Origin: an uncultured Paracoccus sp.
Lineage (GTDB): Bacteria; Pseudomonadota; Alphaproteobacteria; Rhodobacterales; Rhodobacteraceae
Reading direction: 5' to 3'
Assembly: GCF_947496875.1 (NCBI RefSeq)
Contig: NZ_CANMEH010000007.1
Location: forward strand, 62,001 to 126,000
DNA: 64,000 bases
A program made the translations under genes and the position numbers. Positions 18,266-25,787 of this stretch are shown here, one piece after another (positions within the stretch are counted from its first letter, which is position 1; each line of letters opens with the position of its first letter). Under the pieces are notes generated by a model. That model saw only the letters and a program-made list of their open reading frames with translations, was not told the DNA's origin and ran no database searches.

Positions 18266-19648
18266 ATGTTTCTGTCGGTGTTCGACCTGTTCAAGGTTGG
18301 TGTCGGGCCATCGTCGTCGCACACGATGGGCCCGATGCTGGCTGCGGCGCGGTTCCTGGACCGGATGCGCGCGGCGCCGTTCCGGCCGCACGGGCTGCGC
18401 GCCAGCCTGCATGGCAGCTTGGCATTCACCGGCAGGGGCCACGCCACCGACCGGGCCACCATCCTGGGGCTGGCCGGGTTCACGCCCGAAACGATGGACC
18501 GCGATGCCGCCGACACCGCGCTGCAGCAGATCGCCCGTGATTGCCGGGTCGAACCGCCGGGGCTGGATCCGCTGCGTTTCGATCCGGCCGGCGACCTGAT
18601 CTTCGATCATGATCGTGCGCTGCCCGGACATCCCAACGGCATGATCCTGATGGCCACGGATGCGCAGGGCGACGTGATCGCGCGCGAAACCTACTACTCG
18701 ATCGGCGGCGGCTTCGTCCTGACCGAGGCAGAGCTGGCCGCCCGCGGCGACGAGACGCGGACCGACGCCGCCCCCTCCGTGCCCTATCCGTTTACCAGCG
18801 CGGCAGAGATGCTGGCCATGGCGCAGACATCGGGCCTGTCCATCGCGGCGATGAAACTGGAGAACGAACGCATCCACCGGTCCCGCGCGGATATCGACGC
18901 AGGTTTGCGCAGGATCTGGCAGGTGATGCGGGACTGCATGGACCGCGGGCTCGTCACCCCGGGGGTCCTGCCGGGTGGGCTGAAGGTGCGGCGCAGGGCG
19001 CCCGCGATCCACGCCTCGCTGCTGGCGGAACGGGGAACCAACATGCCCGCCCCGCATGTCGCCAACGACTGGATGTCGGCCTATGCGATGGCGGTGAACG
19101 AGGAGAACGCCGCCGGCGGCCAGGTCGTCACGGCCCCCACGAATGGCGCCGCCGGCGTGGTTCCGGCGGTCATCCGGTACTGGCTGGACCATCTGCCGGG
19201 CGCGTCGGACCGGCACCTGCCCGAGTTTCTGCTGACCGCCGCGGCGGTCGGCGGGCTGATCAAGCACAATGCGAGCATCAGCGGCGCGGAATGCGGGTGC
19301 CAAGCCGAGGTGGGCAGTGCCAGCGCGATGGCGGCAGCGGGGCTGGCCGCGGTGCTGGGCGGCACCCCCGAACAGGTCGAGAATGCGGCCGAGATCGCGC
19401 TGGAACATCATCTGGGGATGACCTGCGACCCGGTCGCGGGACTGGTCCAGGTGCCCTGCATCGAACGCAACGGGGTCGGCGCGATCAAGGCCGTCAGCGC
19501 GGCCAGCCTGTCGCTGCGCGGTGACGGGCAGCATGTAGTATCGCTGGATGCGGCGATCGAGACGATGCGCCAGACCGGGCGCGACATGTCGGACAAGTAC
19601 AAGGAAACCTCGCTGGGCGGCCTTGCCGTGAACGTTCCCAACTGCTGA
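18266..19648 (+). CDS. sdaA: L-serine ammonia-lyase, single-chain
   Basis: Iron-sulfur L-serine dehydratase converting serine to pyruvate and ammonia, 460 residues. N-terminal beta domain with the family start MFLSVFDLFKVGVGPSSSH, followed by the alpha domain containing iron-sulfur and substrate motifs HNASISGAECGCQAEVGSA and MTCDPVAGLVQVPC. The ATG at 18266 is preferred over an upstream in-frame ATG because it gives the canonical N-terminus. Divergent from dusB. Confidence 0.95.
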   Translation: MFLSVFDLFKVGVGPSSSHTMGPMLAAARFLDRMRAAPFRPHGLRASLHGSLAFTGRGHATDRATILGLAGFTPETMDRDAADTALQQIARDCRVEPPGLDPLRFDPAGDLIFDHDRALPGHPNGMILMATDAQGDVIARETYYSIGGGFVLTEAELAARGDETRTDAAPSVPYPFTSAAEMLAMAQTSGLSIAAMKLENERIHRSRADIDAGLRRIWQVMRDCMDRGLVTPGVLPGGLKVRRRAPAIHASLLAERGTNMPAPHVANDWMSAYAMAVNEENAAGGQVVTAPTNGAAGVVPAVIRYWLDHLPGASDRHLPEFLLTAAAVGGLIKHNASISGAECGCQAEVGSASAMAAAGLAAVLGGTPEQVENAAEIALEHHLGMTCDPVAGLVQVPCIERNGVGAIKAVSAASLSLRGDGQHVVSLDAAIETMRQTGRDMSDKYKETSLGGLAVNVPNC

Positions 19649-19764
19649 CCATCTCGCGCTGATGCGTAGCGGCGCGGATCGCCGCGGGCGTGGCGCGCGG
19701 CCGCTTGTCACCTGCGGACCGCATGGGCTAGTGCTGGATCAGAACATAACGGGACGTGATCACG

Positions 19765-20322
19765 ATGAATCTTCGATTTGCGCTGCTGGCGGTGCCGCTG
19801 GCGCTGGGCGCCTGCGACGAGGCGGCGATGGCCGATTTCCGTATGCCCTGGGACAAGCCCGAACCGGTTGTCGTCGAACCCGCCGAACCCGCGAAGCCCA
19901 CCATTCCCGCGCCGCCCCAGGTCTCGCCCGTCGAGCAGCCTCTGGAACTTGGCGGCAGCGCCACGCCCCGGGCCACGGCGCAGGCGGAAACCGTCAACCT
20001 CACCGCCGTCGCCGCAGCGGGCGAGGGCTGGAGCGTCGACATCGCCGACGGCACGGCCCGCTTTGCCCGGCCGGGCGCCAACACCGCGCAGGTCAGGGTC
20101 AACCGGCTGGTCTATGTCGGCGGGGTCGAGTTCGTGGGTGAGTTGAATGGCCGGGTCTTCGCGCTGACCGTCAGCGGCGCGGATTGCGGCCCGCTGCCGC
20201 TGACCGCAACGCTGCGGGCCAACGGCAACCGCTATCAGGGCTGCGCCCAGCCTGCCGCCGCTGCCCCCGCGTCCACCACGTCGGCCCCGTCAGCCGCGGC
20301 ACCGGCACGGACACCGGCCTGA
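19765..20322 (+). CDS. Putative lipoprotein with COG3650-like C-terminal domain
   Basis: Predicted exported lipoprotein of 185 residues. The signal peptide ends in a lipobox (L-A-L-G-A-C, Cys17). A Pro/Glu-rich linker follows (about residues 25-70), then a compact beta-rich domain (GEGWSVDIADGTARF ... LTATLRANGNRYQGCA) resembling the COG3650-type periplasmic domain of unknown function. The final 25 residues are Ala/Thr/Pro-rich. A GTG three codons upstream is an alternative start, but the ATG is better placed relative to GGGA at 19751. Function unknown. Confidence 0.7.
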   Translation: MNLRFALLAVPLALGACDEAAMADFRMPWDKPEPVVVEPAEPAKPTIPAPPQVSPVEQPLELGGSATPRATAQAETVNLTAVAAAGEGWSVDIADGTARFARPGANTAQVRVNRLVYVGGVEFVGELNGRVFALTVSGADCGPLPLTATLRANGNRYQGCAQPAAAAPASTTSAPSAAAPARTPA

Positions 20323-20445
20323 CCCTGTTGCATCGAAGGCGCAGCGCAGCCCCGATCGCGCCGACCTTCTGGCGCCGTCATCCGGTTGCCCCCTAGACTC
20401 GGGCGCGGCGTCACGGCCCGCATACCGCAAGAAAGGACCGCAGGA

Positions 20446-20577
20446 ATGCCCCGTCATTCGACCCTGCTGCGCCAGCTGCTGACCACGGCCCTGCCCGCCG
20501 GGATCGCCCTGTGCGCCGCATCCGACCTGGCCGTGGCCGAACCGATGGTCGGCCGCTCGCTGAGGCCCTGTCGGTGA
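20446..20577 (+). pseudogene. Short ORF with signal peptide, probable truncated remnant
   Basis: A 43-residue reading frame with a good ribosome-binding site (GAAAGGACCGCAGGA) and an N-terminus that looks like a signal peptide (hydrophobic stretch, then A-V-A-E). The frame ends after only about 12 residues beyond the predicted cleavage site, in CTGAGGCCCTGTCGGTGA. This looks like the beginning of an exported protein cut off at about base 20560, either by rearrangement or by an insertion whose remains lie downstream. It could alternatively be a genuine micropeptide. No family was recognised. Confidence 0.4.
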
Positions 20578-20992
20578 ACAAAGATCGCTGATCAAGGGGG
20601 CGGAACGGACGCGAGGGCCCGCGCACCTAGGTTACCGAGAATGAACAAGCGCTGATCTTGCGCCGAGGCATGCTGATCTGTACCCTTGGCTTCAACTCCA
20701 ACTGTCTACAACCAAGGCTGCGCAATCCCAACCCACCGATAATCTGAGGCCGGACGGCTCACGCCAAGAGTTGATTCCTTGACGGCCATCGGACGGAGCG
20801 GCCCCTCTCTTCATCTGCAAGTTGGGGTAGTTACCGCCATAAGGTAGGACGGCCGAAGCTCGCGAACGTTTTCGTATCGCTCCACAACAACCAAATGGTG
20901 TCCGGGAGCGCGATTACGATATCGCGTCAGCGGACGTGATCGGCCCTGCGCTTTATCACTCCCCGACGCCAACCGCCTGGTACCAATGAACG
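20578..20992. other. Gene-free stretch of atypical composition
   Basis: About 415 bases without a convincing coding frame. The composition is visibly less GC-rich than the flanking genes, with AT-containing runs such as those around 20690-20720 and 20860-20900. No tRNA, rRNA or recognised small RNA was found and no terminal inverted repeats could be paired by eye. It may be degraded remains of an insertion that truncated the preceding ORF, or may hold an unrecognised non-coding RNA. Confidence 0.4.
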
Positions 20993-21021
20993 AAAAAGGG
21001 CCGGTCGTTCGACCGGCCCTT
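20993..21021 (-). terminator. Rho-independent terminator of the small membrane-protein gene
   Basis: Inverted repeat AGGGCCGGTCG / CGACCGGCCCT with a minimal loop, followed on the minus strand by TTTTT. It begins about 20 bases after the stop codon of the 76-residue protein gene, so it terminates that transcript. Confidence 0.85.
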
Positions 21022-21039
21022 GAACGCGATCCGAAAGGA

Positions 21040-21270
21040 TCAATCGGTTTCGTCGGTGCCTTCGTCCTCGTCATCGTCATCCGAAGCAACGGCGGCGATG
21101 ACGCCCAGCAGCAGCAGCGCCGGGACGACGAGGCCAGCGTTGAAGGTCCCAGCGGGCTGGGTGTCAACGACAACAGGCTCAACGTCGACGACCGGGGCGA
21201 CATAGCCACCAGCCATGGCGGTCGAAGCGGACAGGCCGACGGCCAGCGCAAAGGTAGCGAATTTGGTCAT
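21040..21270 (-). CDS. Small exported membrane protein of unknown function
   Basis: 76 residues: signal peptide (MTKFATFALAVGLSASTAMA), a short Val/Pro-rich segment (VAPVVDVEPVVVD), one hydrophobic segment (AGLVVPALLLLGVIAAVA) and a strongly acidic tail (SDDDDEDEGTDETD). This architecture recurs in small conserved proteins of Rhodobacteraceae with no known role. The ATG at 21270 gives a clean signal peptide; the longer in-frame extension does not. It is monocistronic, with a strong terminator, in an otherwise gene-poor region. Confidence 0.75.
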   Translation of the reverse strand: MTKFATFALAVGLSASTAMAGGYVAPVVDVEPVVVDTQPAGTFNAGLVVPALLLLGVIAAVASDDDDEDEGTDETD

Positions 21271-21985
21271 GATGGTGCTCCGTACTTTTCTTATGAAGGC
21301 TGCCGTTCCCGACAGCATCGTAGCGACAGTTGCATAAAGGCCTGATCTTGGGAAGCGAGTCGACTTTCCTCCAAACCTTGCCCCGGTCCACTGTTGCATA
21401 TTCGCCAACACGTTGACGGCGCGCCGGTTCCGGACACCCGACGCGTGCCGTTCACCTGTGGCGGTTCTGCACCGGTTGGCACCTCCCGGAAAGCGCCTCG
21501 GCGCGATGGCGTTCTACGGGGAACGGCACAGGTCCCGCATTGCAAGGGCTGCGCTGGATCGGACAGGTGCCCCGCCTCGCGCGCCTCGGTCCAAATGGGC
21601 AAGCCATGGTGCCAGCGACAGGCGGCAATACGGCAAGCGAACGCTGCAGCCACGCATCGAAGAGGACTGGCATCGATTTAGGTAAAATGATCGGACAACG
21701 GACTTCGTGTTCGTTCGGCCAATTCAGTAATCCTTAGCCGGTCGTCTTTAGAACGGCAGGTGCGTCGCAAGGTACGATGCGAAACAGGACCCGGTTACCA
21801 TGATGCTGCGGATCCGATCATGAGGGCAGAATCGTGCCAAGCGGCAGGGACGGCGGAATGGCCCATGCGCACCTCGAGAACCGGGCAGCGGATGCGCTTT
21901 GCGCGGCTTGGGGCGACGGATGTGGCTGCCGGAACAGGAAACGACAACCGGGTCACGACCGGCCAGTGCGGAAAGGGGGCGTAGA
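21271..21985. other. Long intergenic region upstream of flbT
   Basis: About 715 bases in which no convincing gene was found. Open frames on both strands exist but lack ribosome-binding sites, family resemblance or typical codon patterns. The region between the minus-strand small-protein gene and plus-strand flbT must contain both promoters. No flaF or flagellin remnant, the usual upstream neighbours of flbT, could be recognised in any frame. Confidence 0.5.
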
Positions 21986-22387
21986 ATGGGCGGACTGGTC
22001 ATCAAGCTGGCGCCGAACGAACGCATCCTGATCAACGGGGCGGTGATCGAGAATGGCGACCGGCGCACCCGCATTTCCGTTCGCACGCCGAACGCGCATA
22101 TCCTGCGCCTGAAGGACGCGCTGCACCCCGATGACGTGACCACCCCGGTCAGCCGCGTCTGCTATGTCGCCCAGCTGATCCTGACCGGCGAGGCCGATCC
22201 CCGGGACGCTCATCCCGAGCTGCTGGTCGGCCTGGAACAGCTGTCGGAGATCTTTCCGGACCCGGAGAGGGGCGCCATCGTGGACGACGCGATCGAATTT
22301 GTACGCAAGGCGAACTACTATCAAGCCCTGCGGCGGTTACGCCAGTTGCTCGCGCACGAAGCGCAGGGGCCGGACGCAGGGCTTTAA
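21986..22387 (+). CDS. flbT: Flagellin translational regulator FlbT
   Basis: 133-residue protein matching the FlbT family, which in Caulobacter binds flagellin mRNA and represses its translation. The N-terminus MGGLVIKLAPNERILINGAV and the central TPVSRVCYVAQLIL segment are characteristic. The start has AAGGGGG seven bases upstream. It stands alone: no flaF, fliC or other flagellar gene is in the window, so it is either a leftover of a lost flagellar cluster or works at a distance. Confidence 0.88.
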   Translation: MGGLVIKLAPNERILINGAVIENGDRRTRISVRTPNAHILRLKDALHPDDVTTPVSRVCYVAQLILTGEADPRDAHPELLVGLEQLSEIFPDPERGAIVDDAIEFVRKANYYQALRRLRQLLAHEAQGPDAGL

Positions 22388-22591
22388 CCTGTCGCCGCGC
22401 GGCTGCCGGCTGCACCGGCTGCCCCCCTGAACCGCGCACACTCGGCGGTTGCGAGCGGTCGGAGAGCGCGTTGTTCCAGGGCCTGCGCTCTGGTATCCTG
22501 AAGAAGTGCATCGCGCCCCAGGAGACCGCGCGCATGTGCCCCAGGAGGAAGCGACCGCCGACAAACGGCGGCGATACGAGGAGACAGGATC

Positions 22592-22891
22592 ATGCTCAAA
22601 CCCGCAGTGGTGACCGCTGCCGTTCTGCTGACGGCGCCCCTGGCCGTGGCCGGCCCGATCGATTCGGCGTGCAGTGGCGCCCAACGCGCCGGATCGGCGC
22701 GGCTGTGCGGCTGTATCCAGCAGGTCGCCGACATGACGCTGTCGCGCGCGGACCAGCGGCGCGCCGCCGTGTTCTTTCGCGATGCCCAGCAGGCGCAGGA
22801 CGTGCGCATGTCCAAGAGTGACGCGGACAACGCGTTCTGGGCCCGCTACAAGAATTTCGCCACGACCGCACAGGCCTATTGCAGCCGCTGA
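22592..22891 (+). CDS. Small exported Cys-containing protein of unknown function
   Basis: 99 residues with a signal peptide (MLKPAVVTAAVLLTAPLAVA) and a mature part with four cysteines (ACSGAQ, CGCIQQ, AYCSR), suggesting disulfides in the periplasm. The segment LCGCIQQVADMTLSRADQRRAA belongs to a small conserved Rhodobacteraceae family that databases sometimes label arginine transporter without clear support. The ribosome-binding site GAGGAGA is strong. The sirtuin gene follows 12 bases after its stop, so the two may be cotranscribed. Confidence 0.75.
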   Translation: MLKPAVVTAAVLLTAPLAVAGPIDSACSGAQRAGSARLCGCIQQVADMTLSRADQRRAAVFFRDAQQAQDVRMSKSDADNAFWARYKNFATTAQAYCSR

Positions 22892-22903
22892 GCGGGGGCC
22901 GAC

Positions 22904-23584
22904 ATGGGCATCGTCGTCCTGACCGGCGCGGGTCTTTCCGCGGAAAGCGGTCTCGCGACGTTCCGGGACGGCGACGGATTGTGGGAACGACACGCGGTCG
23001 AGGACGTGGCGACCCCGGCCGCGTTTCGGCGCGACCCCGCGCTGGTGCACAGGTTCTACAACGCGCGCCGACGGCAGGCGGCGGGGGCACAGCCCAATGC
23101 CGCGCACGCCGCGCTGGCCCGGCTGTCCAACCGCGCGGACGTGACCCTGATCACCCAGAACGTCGATGACCTGCTGGAACGCGCCGGGGCGCGCGACGTC
23201 GTGCACATGCACGGGGCGCTGAACCGGGCTATCTGTGCGGCCTGCGGCCATGGCTGGCCGGCAAGCGGCGACATGGCGGCGAGTGAGCCCTGTCCGGCCT
23301 GCGGGACACCCGCCTGCCGTCCCGACATCGTGTGGTTCGGCGAGATGCCGCAGCACATGGACCGAATCATGCAGGCCTTGGCGGACGCGACATTGTTCGC
23401 CGCCATCGGCACCTCGGGGCAGGTCTATCCGGCGGCGGGGTTCGTCGAGATCGCCAGCGGATGCGGCGCCGCCTGTGTTGAACTGAACCTTGATCCGCAG
23501 CGCACATCGCCGCTGTTCGAACGGCACATCGTCGGCCCGGCCAGTCAAACGGTTCCGGCTTGGGTCGACGAGATCCTCGGTTGA
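22904..23584 (+). CDS. cobB: NAD-dependent protein deacylase, Sir2/CobB family
   Basis: Sirtuin of 226 residues removing acyl groups from lysines using NAD+. NAD-binding motifs GAGLSAESGLATFRD and TQNVDDLLERAG, the catalytic histidine in HMHGAL and a zinc site formed by CAAC and CPAC are present. The Y-x-x-R element (FYNARR) is the one associated with class III sirtuins that remove succinyl and similar acidic acyl groups, so desuccinylase activity is an inference. GGGGG precedes the ATG. Confidence 0.93.
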   Translation: MGIVVLTGAGLSAESGLATFRDGDGLWERHAVEDVATPAAFRRDPALVHRFYNARRRQAAGAQPNAAHAALARLSNRADVTLITQNVDDLLERAGARDVVHMHGALNRAICAACGHGWPASGDMAASEPCPACGTPACRPDIVWFGEMPQHMDRIMQALADATLFAAIGTSGQVYPAAGFVEIASGCGAACVELNLDPQRTSPLFERHIVGPASQTVPAWVDEILG

Positions 23585-23626
23585 ATCCGGACCGCCACGG
23601 CACCCGGCGCGGCCGACCTGACGCGG

Positions 23627-24757
23627 TCAGTCCCGCGAGCAGGACGCCGCCGGCGCGCGCCCCTGCGATTCCGCCGCCGCAAAGTTCCTGAACCGCGCGC
23701 TGTCCAGCACCGCCTCGATCCGGGCAGCCGCCGCGTACTGAGCCGCGGGGTCCAGCGACGGCAGTTCGACCTGCCCGATCTCGGCGGCCTGAAACCTGTC
23801 ACGATGGCTGCGATAGCGGGGGTCGTAATGCTCTCGCATCAGCGCCTCGGCCAGCGTGGCCCAGTCCTGCTGTCGCACAAGGCCGCGCCATTCGGCGATG
23901 CGGGTGGCGGGGTGCAGCCGAGAGAGCGCCTGCACCGCGTCGTCGACGCGGCCGGGTTCGGACACTGTATCCGCATAGACGTCTGCCGTATAGGCGGCCC
24001 GCGCGGCCACCGGCACGTCCAGCCGCACGCGAGGCGCCGCGCAGAGCGCCCGCCACATCGCGCGGGGGACAGCGAGGGTGCCGATCCGCGAACTTTCTGC
24101 CTCGACAACCACCGGACGGGCCGGGTCGAGCCGGGCAAGCGTCATGGCCAGACGGCTTTCGAACAGCTTCTGCGGCGGCTGGCCACCGGGCATCGCGCCG
24201 AACAGGCTGCCCCGATGGTTCGCGAGGCCTTCGAGATCGATCACCTGCACGCCTCGCGCCGCCAGCCGTTCCAGGATGGCGGTCTTGGCCGATCCGGTGT
24301 TGCCGTCCACCACCAGAACCGGCGAGCCGGGACCGCGCTGTTCGACCTGGTCCAGCACCAGCCGACGCCAGGTCTTCCATCCGCCGTCCAGGATCGAGAC
24401 GCGCCACCCGATCTGCGCCAGGATGGTGGCGAACGCGCCCGAGCGTTGCCCCCCGCGCCAGCAATGGACCAGCGGCTGCCAGCTTCCGTCGCGGTCGGCC
24501 AGTGGACCGGCGACGTGCCTTGCGGTGTTCGCCGCGACGAGAGCGCCGCCGATCCGCCGCGCCGCGAAGGGGGATTCCTGCTTGTGAATGGTGCCGACCT
24601 GGGCCCGCTGGGCATCATCCAGCACGGGCAGGTTGATGGACCCGGGCAGATGGTCGTCGGCATGCTCGGCCGGGGACCGGACGTCGATCACGTCGTCGAA
24701 CCCCGCAAGGGCGGGGTCCGTCAGCGCGGTCAGCCGGAAAATGCGCGGTGCGGGCAA
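23627..24757 (-). CDS. mnmH: tRNA 2-selenouridine/geranyl-2-thiouridine synthase
   Basis: MnmH (SelU/YbbB), 376 residues: N-terminal rhodanese domain with catalytic Cys99 in HCWRGGQRSG and a C-terminal P-loop region (GNTGSAKT, residues 152-159). It geranylates 2-thiouridine at the tRNA wobble position and then replaces the group with selenium supplied by SelD. The P-loop has alanine where GSGKT is more usual. It lies four bases from the L,D-transpeptidase stop and is probably cotranscribed with it. No selD is in the window. Confidence 0.93.
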   Translation of the reverse strand: MPAPRIFRLTALTDPALAGFDDVIDVRSPAEHADDHLPGSINLPVLDDAQRAQVGTIHKQESPFAARRIGGALVAANTARHVAGPLADRDGSWQPLVHCWRGGQRSGAFATILAQIGWRVSILDGGWKTWRRLVLDQVEQRGPGSPVLVVDGNTGSAKTAILERLAARGVQVIDLEGLANHRGSLFGAMPGGQPPQKLFESRLAMTLARLDPARPVVVEAESSRIGTLAVPRAMWRALCAAPRVRLDVPVAARAAYTADVYADTVSEPGRVDDAVQALSRLHPATRIAEWRGLVRQQDWATLAEALMREHYDPRYRSHRDRFQAAEIGQVELPSLDPAAQYAAAARIEAVLDSARFRNFAAAESQGRAPAASCSRD

Positions 24758-24761
24758 GCCG

Positions 24762-25331
24762 TCAGTAGACGTAGACGGGCGTGCCGATCGGAACCCGTTC
24801 GAACAGGTCCATCACCGCCTCGTTGCGCATCCGGATGCAGCCGTTCGAGACCGAGCGCCCGATCGAATTCGGCTCGGTGGTGCCATGGATGCGGATCGCG
24901 GTGTCGTTGCCGCTTTCGGTATGCAGATACAGCGCCCGGGCGCCAAGCGGGTTCTGGGGGCCGCCCGCCATGCCGTCCTTGTACTTGCCGTACTGCTCGG
25001 GCTTGCGCTTGATCATGTCGGGGGTGGGGGTCCACCTGGGCCATTCGACCTTGCGCCCGACCAGCGCCCGGCCGCGCCATTTCAGTTCGTCGGTGCCCAC
25101 GGCGACACCATAGCGGATCGCGCGCCCGGGCGCGATGACATGGTACAGGAAATAGTCCTGGGACACGACGACGATCGACCCGACCTCGAACCCCTCGCGG
25201 ATCGGCACCTCGACCGGGGCATAGGGATCTGCCTGGGCCATGGCTTGCGCGACCGGTTTTCCCTGGGCCAGCAGGGCCCCCGGAAGGACCGCCAGCGGCA
25301 GGCCGAGCATCAGGATCTGGCGGCGATTCAT
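24762..25331 (-). CDS. L,D-transpeptidase (YkuD family)
   Basis: Periplasmic enzyme of 189 residues forming 3-3 murein crosslinks or attaching proteins to peptidoglycan. A signal peptide ([23 protein letters not shown]) precedes a YkuD domain with the active-site motif [20 protein letters not shown]. The family's 'SHGC(V/I)R' motif here reads SNGCIRM. The start MNRRQ is chosen because it begins the signal peptide; an upstream in-frame extension has no support. Upstream is a divergent copper leader region. Confidence 0.92.
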   Translation of the reverse strand: MNRRQILMLGLPLAVLPGALLAQGKPVAQAMAQADPYAPVEVPIREGFEVGSIVVVSQDYFLYHVIAPGRAIRYGVAVGTDELKWRGRALVGRKVEWPRWTPTPDMIKRKPEQYGKYKDGMAGGPQNPLGARALYLHTESGNDTAIRIHGTTEPNSIGRSVSNGCIRMRNEAVMDLFERVPIGTPVYVY

Positions 25332-25425
25332 GTCCGTCCCTTCGATCTGGTTCGTATTTTCCACGCGACTACCGGCATCGGACGCCCCGATCAACTCAAA
25401 GCGGCGTGACACGGCGACAGCCCGC

Positions 25426-25456
25426 TTGCACGGTGCGCAGGCAGGACACATATCTT
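25426..25456 (+). promoter_or_regulatory. Candidate copA promoter with 19-bp spacer (MerR/CueR type)
   Basis: TTGCAC at 25426-25431 and TATCTT at 25451-25456 are separated by exactly 19 bases. An over-long spacer of 19 bases is the hallmark of promoters remodelled by MerR-family activators such as CueR, which control copA genes. The spacer contains only a weak dyad (TGCAC / GTGCG). No MerR-family gene is in the window. Inference only. Confidence 0.4.
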
Positions 25457-25475
25457 GCCGCGATAGGAGCGACTC

Positions 25476-25787
25476 ATGTCCTGCTGCCCGCCTGCCTCTC
25501 GCCAGCCCCCGGCGCCAGCGCGCCCGCCCCGGCGGGCGGTCGTGCGCGCGGAACATGATTGCAACGGCCGCGGCGGACGGGGCTGCCGCTGTTTCCCCCG
25601 CGGGCGGCGACTGACTGCCCGCACCGCGCCCGTGCGTCCACCCGTGCACCTGGCCCCGCCGCGCCCGCACGAAGCCGCGGCCCGTCCCCCGGCCCGGCCG
25701 CAGGCGCCGCCGCACTGCCTCTTTGCCCCGAGCGCAAGTTCAGATCAAAGAGGATCTCATGACACAACAATTCGAACTGCAGCTTGA
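25476..25787 (+). CDS. Candidate Cys/Pro-rich leader ORF overlapping copA
   Basis: A 103-residue frame starting [12 protein letters not shown] with a strong ribosome-binding site (AGGAG, 7 bases before ATG). It contains 20 prolines, mostly as PP pairs, and six cysteines (CC at 3-4, HDC, GCRC, HC). It overlaps the copA start by 29 bases in another frame, so translation through it would pass over the copA initiation site. No signal peptide or family was recognised. Given copper-responsive proline-rich leader peptides known from other bacteria, a regulatory ORF is plausible, but in such GC-rich sequence a chance frame cannot be excluded. Confidence 0.4.
   Translation: MSCCPPASRQPPAPARPPRRAVVRAEHDCNGRGGRGCRCFPRGRRLTARTAPVRPPVHLAPPRPHEAAARPPARPQAPPHCLFAPSASSDQRGSHDTTIRTAA

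Noticed and set aside
21413..21685. 90-codon plus-strand frame in the gene-poor region
   Set aside because: Arg/Pro/Ala-rich product, no convincing ribosome-binding site and no recognisable domain; several overlapping frames exist there by chance.
21750..21985. Possible flaF remnant directly upstream of flbT
   Set aside because: All three plus-strand frames were read and none shows FlaF-like sequence.
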